64,000 bases of DNA from Mesorhizobium_B sp035998495 (GTDB taxonomy: Bacteria > Pseudomonadota > Alphaproteobacteria > Rhizobiales > Rhizobiaceae): positions 1 through 64,000 of the forward strand of contig DASYHP010000099.1 in assembly GCA_035998495.1 (NCBI GenBank), written 5' to 3'. The translations under genes and the position numbers were made by a program. Within the stretch, counting starts at the first letter, position 1; every line of letters starts with the position of its first letter. This document shows, in pieces, positions 47,875 through 56,866 of the stretch. Below the pieces are notes generated by a model. It did not search any database. It saw only the letters and a list, made by a program, of their open reading frames with translations, and had not been told where the DNA came from.

Positions 47875-48798
47875 ATGGCGGACATCGCGGCCTCTCCGGC
47901 GCCGGCCATTTCCGACGCGGACGCACGAAGAGGCTTCTTCTTCGCGCTTTCGGCCTATCTCACCTGGGGCCTGCTGCCCTTCTACCTGAAAGCGGTGGCG
48001 CATATCCCCGCGGCGGAGGTGGTCGCGCAACGCACCCTCTGGTCGCTCCCCGTGGCCGGCGCGGTGCTCCTGTGGCTGGGCCGGACAGGTGACATCGGCA
48101 AGGTGCTGAGAAGCCCGCGCAAGCTCGCGATGGCCTGCCTGACGGCGACCATCCTTTCGATCAACTGGGGCATCTATGTCTGGGCCATCGCCACGGGCCG
48201 GACCATGGAAGGCGCGCTCGGCTATTACATCAACCCGTTATGGAGCGTGTTCCTCGCGTCAGTGGTGCTCGGGGAGAAGCTGGACAGGCCCAAACTGGCG
48301 GCGATCGGCTTGGCCGCGCTCGCCGTCGCCGTCCTTGGCTGGGAGGCCGGCGGGCTGCCCTGGATTTCACTGAGCCTCGCCTTCACCTGGGGGTTCTATG
48401 CCCTCTTCAAGAAGACGCTGCCGATCGGCCCCAATCAGGGCTTCTTCGTCGAAGTTCTGCTCTTGAGCGTGCCTGCGCTCGCCTATCTGGTGTGGCTCGA
48501 ATCCTCGGGGCAGGGGCATTTCGTCGGCGTCGACTGGAGCGACATGGGTCTGCTGATGCTGTCGGGACCGGCCACGGCCGTGCCGCTGATCCTTTACGGC
48601 AACGGTGCGAAGCTGCTGAAACTCTCCACCATCGGCGTGATGCAGTATATCGCGCCGACCATCGTGTTCCTGATCGCGGTGTTCGTTTTCCGCGAGCCGT
48701 TCTCCGTGGGCCGGGCGGCGGCTTTCGCGCTGATCTGGGCCGCGCTCGCGGTGTTCACGTGGTCGATCCTGCGCGAGCGAGGGGCGGAAAGGACATAG
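47875..48798 (+). CDS. rarD: EamA/RarD family permease
   Basis: The 307-residue protein has ten membrane helices in two EamA repeats and the RarD features YLTWGLLPFYLKAV, NWGIYVWAI and EGALGYYINPL. RarD is a drug/metabolite exporter of unknown natural substrate, named for chloramphenicol sensitivity. It follows cimA after 86 bases that contain a hairpin, so it is probably expressed separately. Confidence 0.9.
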   Translation: MADIAASPAPAISDADARRGFFFALSAYLTWGLLPFYLKAVAHIPAAEVVAQRTLWSLPVAGAVLLWLGRTGDIGKVLRSPRKLAMACLTATILSINWGIYVWAIATGRTMEGALGYYINPLWSVFLASVVLGEKLDRPKLAAIGLAALAVAVLGWEAGGLPWISLSLAFTWGFYALFKKTLPIGPNQGFFVEVLLLSVPALAYLVWLESSGQGHFVGVDWSDMGLLMLSGPATAVPLILYGNGAKLLKLSTIGVMQYIAPTIVFLIAVFVFREPFSVGRAAAFALIWAALAVFTWSILRERGAERT

Positions 48799-48846
48799 GG
48801 CGTCCGCCGCCGCCACGCCCCTTCGGCCAGACGCGGCCCAGCCCGG

Positions 48847-49458
48847 CTACATCTTCTCGATGACGCCCGGCACGCCATCGCTGGGCTCGGCCGTGACAGA
48901 GGCCGCCACCATGATGGCCGGAACGATGCCGCCGGGATCGTCCACCACGAGCGGCTGCACGCGGTGGCCGGTGTGGATGAAGCCCTCGTCGCGCATGTGG
49001 TCGAGAAGCGCCAGCATCGGATTCCAGAAGCCCTCGAGATTGGCGAAGACGATGGGTTTGCGGTGGTGGCCGAGCTGGCCCCAGGTCATGATCTCAATGA
49101 TCTCTTCCAGCGTGCCGATGCCGCCGGGCAGGGCCACGAAGGCGTCGGAGCGCTCGAACATGGCGTGCTTGCGCTCGTGCATGTTCTCGGTGACGACCAG
49201 CTCGTCGAGCTTCTGGAGCGCGGTCTCGGTCGCCTCCTTGTCGATCAGGAAGCGCGGGATGATGCCCGTCACCTTGCCGCCGGCCTGGATGGCGCCGTTG
49301 GCGACCGCGCCCATGATGCCTTTGGTGCCGCCGCCATAGACGAGCCGCAAACCTGCGCGAGCAAGGCTGCGGCCCAAATGCGCGCCGGCTTCCGCGTAAA
49401 GGGGGCGTTCGCCGGGCGAAGAGCCGCAATACACGCAAACGGACCGAATCGAATTCAT
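48847..49458 (-). CDS. LOG family phosphoribohydrolase-like protein
   Basis: The 203-residue Rossmann-like protein has the LOG signatures YGGGTKGIMGAVANGA and PGGIGTLEEIIE. The family cleaves cytokinin riboside monophosphates or other nucleotides to free base and ribose 5-phosphate. The true bacterial substrate is usually unproven. Two start codons are possible (49458 and 49467); I use 49458 because MNSIRSVCVYCGSSPG matches typical starts. It is divergent from the LysM gene, with about 100 bases between. Confidence 0.88.
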   Translation of the reverse strand: MNSIRSVCVYCGSSPGERPLYAEAGAHLGRSLARAGLRLVYGGGTKGIMGAVANGAIQAGGKVTGIIPRFLIDKEATETALQKLDELVVTENMHERKHAMFERSDAFVALPGGIGTLEEIIEIMTWGQLGHHRKPIVFANLEGFWNPMLALLDHMRDEGFIHTGHRVQPLVVDDPGGIVPAIMVAASVTAEPSDGVPGVIEKM

Positions 49459-49565
49459 GAAACTCATTGGGGATGGCGTTCGTAGCTCGTCAACCCCGAC
49501 CGGCGTTTTTGTTGTGGCAGCACGTAAAACACGCTACAGCGGCCCTTGGGTCAGGATTGACGGCG

Positions 49566-52500
49566 ATGGCGTTTAACCCTTTGAAGGTCTTCCTGTTTGT
49601 GGTCGGGGGGACCGCGGCCGCCACGGCCGCCGCGCTTGTGGTAGGCGCCCTTCCGCCGGACCCGCAGGAGATCACCGCATCCGCGCCTGGCGCGCCAGCC
49701 TCCGAAGCCGCGCCGGCTGCCCCGATCGCCGGCGACACGACGGTTGCGGCAGCGCCGCCCGCGGCGGCTTCGACCCAAGCGAGCGCGCCTCAACCGTTGC
49801 CGGCACCGCCCGCCGGCAATGCCGATGCGCCAGTCGCCGCGGCAACCGCGCCGCAGAGCGTGCCGACCGCCGCGGGCGACGGCGAAACGGCTGGCGAGCC
49901 CGGGGAAAGCGAAACCGAACAGGCCGCCCTCGCGCCCCAACCGGACGCGGATGCCGCGGCAGGCGCTTCGGCGGCGGGAACGGCCGAGGGCGAGGTGCAG
50001 GCGCCGCCCGCGCCCTTGCCGGAGAGCCCGGCCGCGCCGACCTCCCCAAGCCCGGCGGCCGATGGGCCGCTCCCGCCCAGCTTCCACGTTCTGCGCGTGG
50101 AGCCCGACGGCTCGACGGTTGTGGCGGGCCAAGCCGTGCCCGACGCCGAAGTGGAACTGATGCTGGGCGAGGAGTCGCTGGGCAGGGCGACCGCCGGCGC
50201 GAACGGCGACTTCGCCATCGTGCTCGACCAGCCGCTGCCGCCGGGCGACCATCAGATCACGCTCAAAGCCATCCCGCCGGACGGCGAGCCTGTCAGCTCC
50301 GTGCAGACCGCCATCGTTTCGGTTCCCGCCGGCGGCGACGGCCAGGTGCTCGCCATGGTGGAGGAGCCGGGCCAGCCCAGCAAGCTTCTCACGGTGCCCG
50401 AGGCTGTCGAGGCTGGTTCGGGCAGCGGGGTGGCGGCGTCGTCGCCCGGCCAGCCAAGCAACGGCGCTTCCACAGCCGGGGCTCCGGCTGGGTCTCCGGC
50501 TCAAGACATAGCGGGAGCTGGCGAGGCAGACCCGGCCAACCCGGCCGAGCCGGGCGATGTTGCATCGGCAGCTCAGGAGCCCGTGCAAGCTCCCACCCCG
50601 GACCAGCCCGTCGAATTGGCGAACCCACCGAACGCGGAGCAGCCCGCCAATGTGAGCGAAGCAGCGCCGGTCGATGGCGCTTCGCCGCCGGGTGGAGACG
50701 AGCAACAGGACGCTGCGGCCGCCGCTGCTGAACCCGTTGAGGGTGCTGCGCCTACGGAGCCGAACGCGCCGGGATCGGCGGGCGAAGATCAGGTTGCTCT
50801 GGCCGTGCCCGACGAAGAGGCGGCGGAGCCTTCCGCGCCGGCCGCAGCGTCCGGCGTCGCCGTGCAGGCGGTGGAGATCGAAGGCGACAAGGTGTTCGTG
50901 GCGGGCATGGGCGAGCCGGGCTCGATCGTGCGCGTCTATGTCGGCGCGATCTATCTGGGCGAAACCCAGGCCTCGCCGGACGGCCAGTTTCTGGTCGAAG
51001 CGAAACAGGACATCCCGGTCGGCGAGCATGTCGTTCGGGCGGACGTGATCGACAGCACGGGCGAGGTGATCGCGCGGGCGGCCGTGCCGTTCGACCGCGA
51101 GCCCGGCGAGGCGGTCGCCGCCGTCGCGCCGGGACTTCAGGAGCCCACTGCGCCGGGCGGCGAGGCGGCTGACGAGACCGAGGTGGCCGCCGCGCCAACC
51201 ACCCCTGCATCCCCCGGTGCTCCCGCGCCGGTGGACACGGGAGCCGCGGCCACGCCAGGAGACGAGCAGGACGCGGCCGACATTAACGCTGGGGATTCGG
51301 CTTCCCCGCCGGCCGATGTCGCGCCCGGCGATGTTGGGGCGGGTCAGGCCGATGCAGCCGATCCTGGCGAGGCCGGAGCTGGCGAGCAGATCGTGGCCGG
51401 TGGCCCGGGTGGCGCTTCGGAAGAGCAAGCAGGGGCCGCGCCGATGCCTCCGGCCGGCGGCGACAGCGCCGGGCCGACAGCGCCCGCCACGACGGACGAC
51501 GCGGCGCAAGGCACCGCCGGGGGTCCGGCCGAAGTTGGCGAAGCGCTCCCCGCGCCCAGCGGAGAGGCAGCGCCTCCCGCGAGCCCCGCGCCGGCTCCGG
51601 ACGACGCCGCGACGGACAGCGCGCAAGCCGGTGCAGAGCCGCCATCGGCACCGACGGATGACGGAAACGCTCCTGCCGAAGTCGCGGTTTCGGAACCATC
51701 GCCGGCCGGCAGCGCCGATGCGCCGGCGGATGCGGCGGTTCCCGCGCCCGGCGGAGAAGCATCAGCGGCCGCAGCGGAGTCGCCGGACGACGCGAGCGCT
51801 CCGGTATCGGACGAAGGCGCAAGCGTGGCGCAGGTCGAACCGCCGGCAGGCGAGGGGCCGGCTGCCGCAGCGGAGTCGCCGGATGACGCGAGCGCTTCGG
51901 CATCGGACGAGGCCACAAGCGTGACGCAAGCCGATCTGCCGGCAGGCGAGGGGTCGGCAGCGGCTTCGGGGCAAGGCGATGTGAGCGCTTCCGCTCCGGC
52001 GGCGGCTGCGCCGGACGTCCCGCAAGATGAGCAACAGGCTGCGGCTTCGGACGAATCTTCGGTCTCGGGCGGCGGCACGTCGCAGCCCGAAGCGTCGGCG
52101 CCGGACGCGGCCGTTGCGTCGGGGGACGCCCCTGCCGGCTCCGCCGACGGCGTCGCCGGGGAGCAGCCTGGCGATGCGGTTGCAGCGCCAGGCGACCAGC
52201 CGACAGACCTCGCAGCCGCGCCGGCCGGTTCACGCCCCGACACGCCGGATGGCCCGCAAGCGCAAGCGCCAGCGGGGCAGGAGGACGCCACGCAGCCTGG
52301 TCAGCCGGCGGCAGGCGGCGAGGATGTGGCCGCCGCCGAGCCTCCGATCACGGCGGAAGCCTCGGAACCGGGCGCGGCAGGAGCGAATGACGAGACGCCG
52401 GCATCGGGAGAAGCCGGCGTCGCCGCGGCCCCCGGCACCGGGGAGTCGGGCACGGCCGCAAGCGCCGGGTCGGGCGAGTCCCAGGAGACCGTTGTGGCCG

Positions 52501-52982
52501 CCGCGCCCACCCAGGCGGATGGCTCCGCTCCCGGTTCGGTCCCCGAGACCGGCGCGCCTGACGACGGGGCTGCCGGGCAACAGGCGGCGGTCGCGGGTGC
52601 GGGAAGCGAAGCCAGCGAGGCTCCCGGCACGACGACCAGTGATGACACGCAAGCGCCGGTGGAGGCCGCGGCGGCGGGCACGGCCGCCGCCGGGGAGGAC
52701 GCCGAAGGCGAGGTCGCCCTCGCGCCGAAGCTGGAAAGCGTCAGCGGTTCGGTGATCATCCGGCGCGGCGATTCGCTGTGGCGCATCTCCCGCCGGGTCT
52801 ATGGCCGCGGCGTGCGCTACTCCACCATCTACCTCGCCAACCAGGAGCAGATCCGCGACCCCGACCTGATCTGGCCGGGGCAGATTTTCACGGTGCCGAA
52901 AAAGTCGGTGGACGGCGCGCCGGCCGACCTCGAAGCGATCGGCGATCGGGCGGAAGCGCCGGACGGATCGTCGCCGAACTGA
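49566..52982 (+). CDS. Large LysM protein with two Ig-like domains and long disordered regions
   Basis: The 1,138-residue protein has an N-terminal membrane or signal segment (FLFVVGGTAAATAAALVVGAL). It has two related Ig-like beta domains (about residues 172-255 and 430-515; GQAVPDAEVELMLG and GMGEPGSIVRVYVG) and a C-terminal LysM domain (about 1063-1114, IIRRGDSLWRISRRVYG). The remaining 750 or so residues are Ala/Pro/Gly/Asp/Glu-rich and disordered. The LysM should bind peptidoglycan, so it may tether membrane to wall. Rhizobial relatives are shorter in my memory. AGGA lies nine bases before the ATG. Confidence 0.88.
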   Translation: MAFNPLKVFLFVVGGTAAATAAALVVGALPPDPQEITASAPGAPASEAAPAAPIAGDTTVAAAPPAAASTQASAPQPLPAPPAGNADAPVAAATAPQSVPTAAGDGETAGEPGESETEQAALAPQPDADAAAGASAAGTAEGEVQAPPAPLPESPAAPTSPSPAADGPLPPSFHVLRVEPDGSTVVAGQAVPDAEVELMLGEESLGRATAGANGDFAIVLDQPLPPGDHQITLKAIPPDGEPVSSVQTAIVSVPAGGDGQVLAMVEEPGQPSKLLTVPEAVEAGSGSGVAASSPGQPSNGASTAGAPAGSPAQDIAGAGEADPANPAEPGDVASAAQEPVQAPTPDQPVELANPPNAEQPANVSEAAPVDGASPPGGDEQQDAAAAAAEPVEGAAPTEPNAPGSAGEDQVALAVPDEEAAEPSAPAAASGVAVQAVEIEGDKVFVAGMGEPGSIVRVYVGAIYLGETQASPDGQFLVEAKQDIPVGEHVVRADVIDSTGEVIARAAVPFDREPGEAVAAVAPGLQEPTAPGGEAADETEVAAAPTTPASPGAPAPVDTGAAATPGDEQDAADINAGDSASPPADVAPGDVGAGQADAADPGEAGAGEQIVAGGPGGASEEQAGAAPMPPAGGDSAGPTAPATTDDAAQGTAGGPAEVGEALPAPSGEAAPPASPAPAPDDAATDSAQAGAEPPSAPTDDGNAPAEVAVSEPSPAGSADAPADAAVPAPGGEASAAAAESPDDASAPVSDEGASVAQVEPPAGEGPAAAAESPDDASASASDEATSVTQADLPAGEGSAAASGQGDVSASAPAAAAPDVPQDEQQAAASDESSVSGGGTSQPEASAPDAAVASGDAPAGSADGVAGEQPGDAVAAPGDQPTDLAAAPAGSRPDTPDGPQAQAPAGQEDATQPGQPAAGGEDVAAAEPPITAEASEPGAAGANDETPASGEAGVAAAPGTGESGTAASAGSGESQETVVAAAPTQADGSAPGSVPETGAPDDGAAGQQAAVAGAGSEASEAPGTTTSDDTQAPVEAAAAGTAAAGEDAEGEVALAPKLESVSGSVIIRRGDSLWRISRRVYGRGVRYSTIYLANQEQIRDPDLIWPGQIFTVPKKSVDGAPADLEAIGDRAEAPDGSSPN
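51768..51959 (+). repeat. Two tandem 96-bp units in the LysM gene
   Basis: Units 51768-51863 and 51864-51959 encode related 32-residue segments, both starting AAAESPDDAS or AAESPDDAS and ending PAGEG. They differ at several codons, so the duplication is not very recent. It shows how the disordered region grows. Confidence 0.75.
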
Positions 52983-53012
52983 AAGGAAATCGGCTTCGGC
53001 CGTTGCCGAACA

Positions 53013-53049
53013 GGTATCCATCGTTTATCGACGATGAACGATGGATACC
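53013..53049. promoter_or_regulatory. 13-bp-arm palindrome across the arsR start codon
   Basis: GGTATCCATCGTT (53013-53025) and AACGATGGATACC (53037-53049) are perfect inverted repeats separated by 11 bases. The right arm contains the ATG at 53041. The arrangement and length suit a dimeric winged-helix repressor, so this is a candidate ArsR operator; as RNA it would also hide the start codon. Confidence 0.65.
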
Positions 53050-53361
53050 AATGCAATGCAACATTGCGGTTCAGACCGCGGCTCCCATGAACTGGCGCGC
53101 GGCCTCGCCGCGCTCGGCCATCCCCGACGCATCGAGATCCTCGCCTATCTGGCGGAGCGCCGCGCCTGCTGCTGCAAGGAGGTGGTGGAGCGGATCGACC
53201 TCGCCCAGTCCACCGTGTCGCAGCATCTGAAGGTGCTGGTCGAAGCCGGCCTGGTGCGCTGTTGCCCCGACCGGCAGCGCTCGGTCTATGCCGTGGACGA
53301 AGCGGCGCTGGCTAAGTTGTCCGCCGGCCTGGCCGACCTGCAGAAGCGCGTCGGCGCCTGA
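53041..53361 (+). CDS. ArsR/SmtB family repressor
   Basis: The 106-residue winged-helix protein (ALGHPRRIEILAYLAE, IDLAQSTVSQHLKVLVEAGLV) has a run of three Cys (RACCCKEVV) at the start of the helix where ArsR-type sensors bind thiophilic metals. It probably responds to a metal or thiol stress and controls the exporter gene 12 bases downstream. The ATG at 53041 lies inside a palindrome. An in-frame ATG at 53056 may be the real start, which would free the palindrome as operator. Confidence 0.88.
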   Translation: MDTNAMQHCGSDRGSHELARGLAALGHPRRIEILAYLAERRACCCKEVVERIDLAQSTVSQHLKVLVEAGLVRCCPDRQRSVYAVDEAALAKLSAGLADLQKRVGA

Positions 53362-53373
53362 GAGTCCTACCAT

Positions 53374-55266
53374 ATGGCCGAAAAAACCGTTTCCGCCGAG
53401 ACCGGCGCGACCCTTCGGACGCTGCGCAATCTCTGGACCTATATGTGGCCGGCCGACCGGCCGGACCTCAAATGGCGCGTCGTCTGGGCAACCGTGTTCC
53501 TGGTGGTCGCCAAGCTGACGCTCGTGGCCGTGCCCTACTTCTTCAAATGGGCGACGGACGCGCTGGCGAACGAGCCCGAAGGCCTGCCGCCTTTGCCGCC
53601 GGTCCTGCTCGCGCCGGTGGCGCTGGTGCTCGCCTACAATGTGGTCCGGATCACGCAGTGGGGCTTCAACCAATTGCGCGACGCGCTGTTCGCCCGCGTG
53701 GGCCAGCACGCGGTGCGGCAACTCGCCTTCAAGACCTTCGTCCACATGCACGACCTATCGCTGCGTTTCCATCTGGAGCGCCGCACGGGCGGGCTGTCGC
53801 GCATCATCGAGCGCGGCACCAAGGGCATCGAGACCATCGTGCGCTTCACGATCCTCAACACCGCGCCCACCGTGCTGGAGTTCGCGCTGGTCGCCATCAT
53901 CTTCGCCGTCGCCTATGGGTGGGAATATGTGGCGATCGTGGCGGTAACGGTGTGGCTCTACACCTGGTTCACGATCCGCGCGAGCGACTGGCGCATCGTC
54001 ATCCGCAAGGAGATGAACGATTCCGACACCGACGCCAACACCAAGGCGATCGACTCGCTGCTCAACTTCGAAACGGTCAAATACTTCAACAACGAGCGCA
54101 TGGAGGCCGAGCGCTTCGACCGCTCCATGGCGCGCTACGAGGCGGCGGCCACCAAGGGTTGGACCTCGTTGGGCTGGCTCAATTTCGGCCAGGGGTTCAT
54201 CTTCGGCCTGGGCATGACGGCGGCCATGGTGCTCTCCGCCCTTGAGGTGCAGCGGGGCACGCAGACCATCGGCGACTTCGTTTTCATCAACACCATGCTG
54301 ATGCAGCTCTCCGTACCCCTCAACTTCATCGGCTTCATCTATCGCGAGGTGCGCCAGGGGCTGACCGACATCGAGCAGATGTTCGACCTTCTCGACGTGC
54401 CGCAGGAGGTCACCGACCGCGCGAGCGCCAAGCCGCTCGACGTGACGAAAGGCGGCGTGGCGTTCCGCGACGTCCGCTTCGCCTACGACCCGGCGCGACC
54501 GATCCTGAAAGGTATCAGCTTCGAGGTGCCGCCGGGTAAGACGGTGGCGATCGTCGGGCCGTCTGGCGCGGGCAAATCGACGATCTCGCGGCTCCTGTTC
54601 CGCTTCTACGACATCCAGAAGGGGGCCATCCTCATCGACGGGCAGGACGTTCGCGACGTGACGCAGGAAAGCTTGCGGAAAGCCATCGGCATGGTGCCGC
54701 AGGACACGGTGCTCTTCAACGACACGATCGCCTACAACGTCCGTTACGGGCGCATCGGGGCAAGCGAGGAGGAGGTGCGGCGCGCGGCCGAGATGGCGCA
54801 GATCGCCGACTTCATCGATCGCCTGCCAGACGGATTCCGCACCATGGTGGGCGAGCGGGGCCTGAAGCTTTCGGGCGGCGAGAAGCAGCGCGTGGCGATC
54901 GCGCGCACGCTTCTGAAGGCCCCGCCGATCCTGATCCTGGACGAGGCGACCTCGGCGCTCGACACCCACACCGAGCAGGAGATCCAGGCAGCGCTCGACC
55001 TGGCGAGCCGCGGGCGCACGACCATCGTCATCGCGCACCGGCTGTCCACCGTGATCCGAGCGGACGAGATCATCGTGCTCAGGGACGGCGAGATCGTCGA
55101 GCGCGGCACGCATGGCGAGCTGCTCGACCGCGACGGGCTTTATGCCTCCATGTGGCAACGCCAGCGCGAGGCGACGGAAGCCGAGGAGCGGCTGCGCACT
55201 GCGCGTGAGAACGACAGCCAAGGATTCGTGGTGCGCAAGCGTCCCGCCGATCTGGCCGCGGAATAG
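53374..55266 (+). CDS. Atm1-type ABC exporter (half-transporter)
   Basis: The 630-residue half-transporter has six membrane helices (about residues 40-330) and a C-terminal ATPase with Walker A (GPSGAGKSTISRLLF), signature (LSGGEKQRVAIART) and Walker B (ILILDEATSALD). The FNQLRDALFARVGQHAVRQ and LNFGQGFIFGLG segments are typical of Atm1/HMT1 exporters, which move glutathione conjugates and metal-glutathione complexes. With arsR directly upstream, metal detoxification is likely. Confidence 0.92.
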   Translation: MAEKTVSAETGATLRTLRNLWTYMWPADRPDLKWRVVWATVFLVVAKLTLVAVPYFFKWATDALANEPEGLPPLPPVLLAPVALVLAYNVVRITQWGFNQLRDALFARVGQHAVRQLAFKTFVHMHDLSLRFHLERRTGGLSRIIERGTKGIETIVRFTILNTAPTVLEFALVAIIFAVAYGWEYVAIVAVTVWLYTWFTIRASDWRIVIRKEMNDSDTDANTKAIDSLLNFETVKYFNNERMEAERFDRSMARYEAAATKGWTSLGWLNFGQGFIFGLGMTAAMVLSALEVQRGTQTIGDFVFINTMLMQLSVPLNFIGFIYREVRQGLTDIEQMFDLLDVPQEVTDRASAKPLDVTKGGVAFRDVRFAYDPARPILKGISFEVPPGKTVAIVGPSGAGKSTISRLLFRFYDIQKGAILIDGQDVRDVTQESLRKAIGMVPQDTVLFNDTIAYNVRYGRIGASEEEVRRAAEMAQIADFIDRLPDGFRTMVGERGLKLSGGEKQRVAIARTLLKAPPILILDEATSALDTHTEQEIQAALDLASRGRTTIVIAHRLSTVIRADEIIVLRDGEIVERGTHGELLDRDGLYASMWQRQREATEAEERLRTARENDSQGFVVRKRPADLAAE

Positions 55267-55344
55267 GCCCTTGCGGCCTCTTTGCGTTGCGATGCAAGCG
55301 CGGGGGCTCTAAAGACCGCAGGCGCAAGAACCGATCTGGGTGAA

Positions 55345-56043
55345 ATGAGCCTCGCCAGCACCATCAGAAAGACCTTCGTGCCGATCCATCGGGAGGGCTG
55401 GCCCTTCATCGCGGGTTTCGCGGTGATCGCTATCGTCCTGGGGCTGATCTCGTCGGTTCTCTTCTGGCTGGGCGTGATCCTCACGGCGTGGTGCGCCTAT
55501 TTCTTCCGCGATCCCATTCGCATCACGCCCACCGACGACCGCTTCGCGATCAGCCCCGCCGATGGGATCGTGAGCTTCGTCGGGCCGGCCACCCCGCCGC
55601 GCGAGCTGGAACTGAGCGGCGAGATGCTGCGCATCTCCGTCTTTCTCGACGTGTTCTCCGTGCATGTGAACCGCGCGCCGGTGGGCGGCCGCATTTCACG
55701 CATCGAGTACAGGCCCGGAAAATTCCTCAACGCCGATCTCGACAAGTCGAGCGCGGCGAACGAGCGCAACGGGCTCGTGCTGGAAAGCCCGCATGGTCCG
55801 GTCGGCGTCGTGCAGGTGGCGGGGCTGGTCGCCCGGCGCATCCTGTGCTGGCCTCGGGCTGGCGACGCGATCGGCGTGGGCGAACGCTTCGGCCTGATCC
55901 GCTTCGGCTCGCGGCTCGACGTCTATCTGCCCCTCGACGCGGCCGCGCCCCGCGTGGCGGTGGGCCAGACGGCGGTCGCCGGCGAAACGATCATCGCCGA
56001 GTTCGGCGCGTCCGGCGGCCTGCCGCTGGTCCGGGTGGGGTGA
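55345..56043 (+). CDS. psd: Phosphatidylserine decarboxylase
   Basis: The 232-residue enzyme is the short Psd type, with two N-terminal membrane helices, the ISPADGIVSFVG and DVFSVHVNRAPVGG blocks and the self-cleavage site RFGSRLDVYLP, where Ser becomes the pyruvoyl group. It converts phosphatidylserine to phosphatidylethanolamine at the inner membrane. The pssA gene follows after seven bases, so the two-step pathway is one operon. Confidence 0.95.
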   Translation: MSLASTIRKTFVPIHREGWPFIAGFAVIAIVLGLISSVLFWLGVILTAWCAYFFRDPIRITPTDDRFAISPADGIVSFVGPATPPRELELSGEMLRISVFLDVFSVHVNRAPVGGRISRIEYRPGKFLNADLDKSSAANERNGLVLESPHGPVGVVQVAGLVARRILCWPRAGDAIGVGERFGLIRFGSRLDVYLPLDAAAPRVAVGQTAVAGETIIAEFGASGGLPLVRVG

Positions 56044-56050
56044 GGCTTCG

Positions 56051-56866
56051 ATGATCGCCCCGTTCCAGCCCTTTGAGCCGCATGGGCGCGGCGGCCCGCG
56101 CATCCGCGAAATCCCCATGCGGATGCTCTTGCCTAACCTCGTCACGGTGCTGGCGATCTGCGCCGGGTTGTCGGGCGTGCGGCTCGCCTTCGAGCACCGT
56201 TTCGAGCCCGCCGTGGTGATGGTGCTCGTCGCTGCCTTTCTGGACGGCATCGACGGGCGGCTCGCGCGCATGCTCAAGGCCACCTCGCGCTTCGGCGCGC
56301 AGATGGACAGCCTAGCCGACATCGTGAATTTCGGCGTGGCGCCTGCGCTCGTGCTCTACGCCTTCCTGCTCGACCGCGTGGGGCCGCCGGGCTGGATCGC
56401 CGCGCTGCTCTTCGCCATCGCCTGTGGGCTGCGGCTCGCGCGGTTCAACGTGCTCGACGAGGATGAGGAGCGCAAGAGCGCCTGGGAGTCGGAGTATTTT
56501 GTCGGCGTTCCGGCGCCGGCCGGGGCAGGGCTCGTGCTGCTGCCGGTTTATCTGAACTTCGCCGGCTTCTTCGAACCCAACCGCGCTTACGCCTATATCG
56601 CGACCGCCTTCACGGTGCTGGTGGCCTTCCTGCTGGTCAGCCGGCTGCCGATCTGGTCGGGCAAGACGTTCAACGTGCGGGGCGAGAACGCGCTGCCCGC
56701 CATCCTGATCGCGGCGTTCTATGTCATCCTGCTGGTCATGTATCCCTGGTGGACGCTGAGCTTGTCGGCGCTGGCCTATCTCGTGTTCCTGCCGCTGAGC
56801 GCGCGCGCCTATTCGCGGCGCGCCCTGCGCGAGAACGGCGCGGCGGCCGATGCTTACTCCGGGTGA
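56051..56866 (+). CDS. pssA: CDP-diacylglycerol-serine O-phosphatidyltransferase
   Basis: The 271-residue membrane enzyme has the CDP-alcohol phosphatidyltransferase motif DG-x2-AR-x8-G-x3-D-x3-D (FLDGIDGRLARML, FGAQMDSLAD) and about seven helices. It makes phosphatidylserine from CDP-diacylglycerol and serine, the substrate of Psd encoded just upstream. The 3' end overlaps the convergent SDR gene by 13 bases. Confidence 0.95.
   Translation: MIAPFQPFEPHGRGGPRIREIPMRMLLPNLVTVLAICAGLSGVRLAFEHRFEPAVVMVLVAAFLDGIDGRLARMLKATSRFGAQMDSLADIVNFGVAPALVLYAFLLDRVGPPGWIAALLFAIACGLRLARFNVLDEDEERKSAWESEYFVGVPAPAGAGLVLLPVYLNFAGFFEPNRAYAYIATAFTVLVAFLLVSRLPIWSGKTFNVRGENALPAILIAAFYVILLVMYPWWTLSLSALAYLVFLPLSARAYSRRALRENGAAADAYSG

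Noticed and set aside
49551..52291. Several long open frames on the minus strand and in other plus frames opposite the LysM gene
   Set aside because: They mirror the low-complexity, GC-rich coding sequence, encode Arg/Pro-rich strings with no domains, and lack ribosome sites; the LysM frame has a signal, Ig-like domains and LysM.
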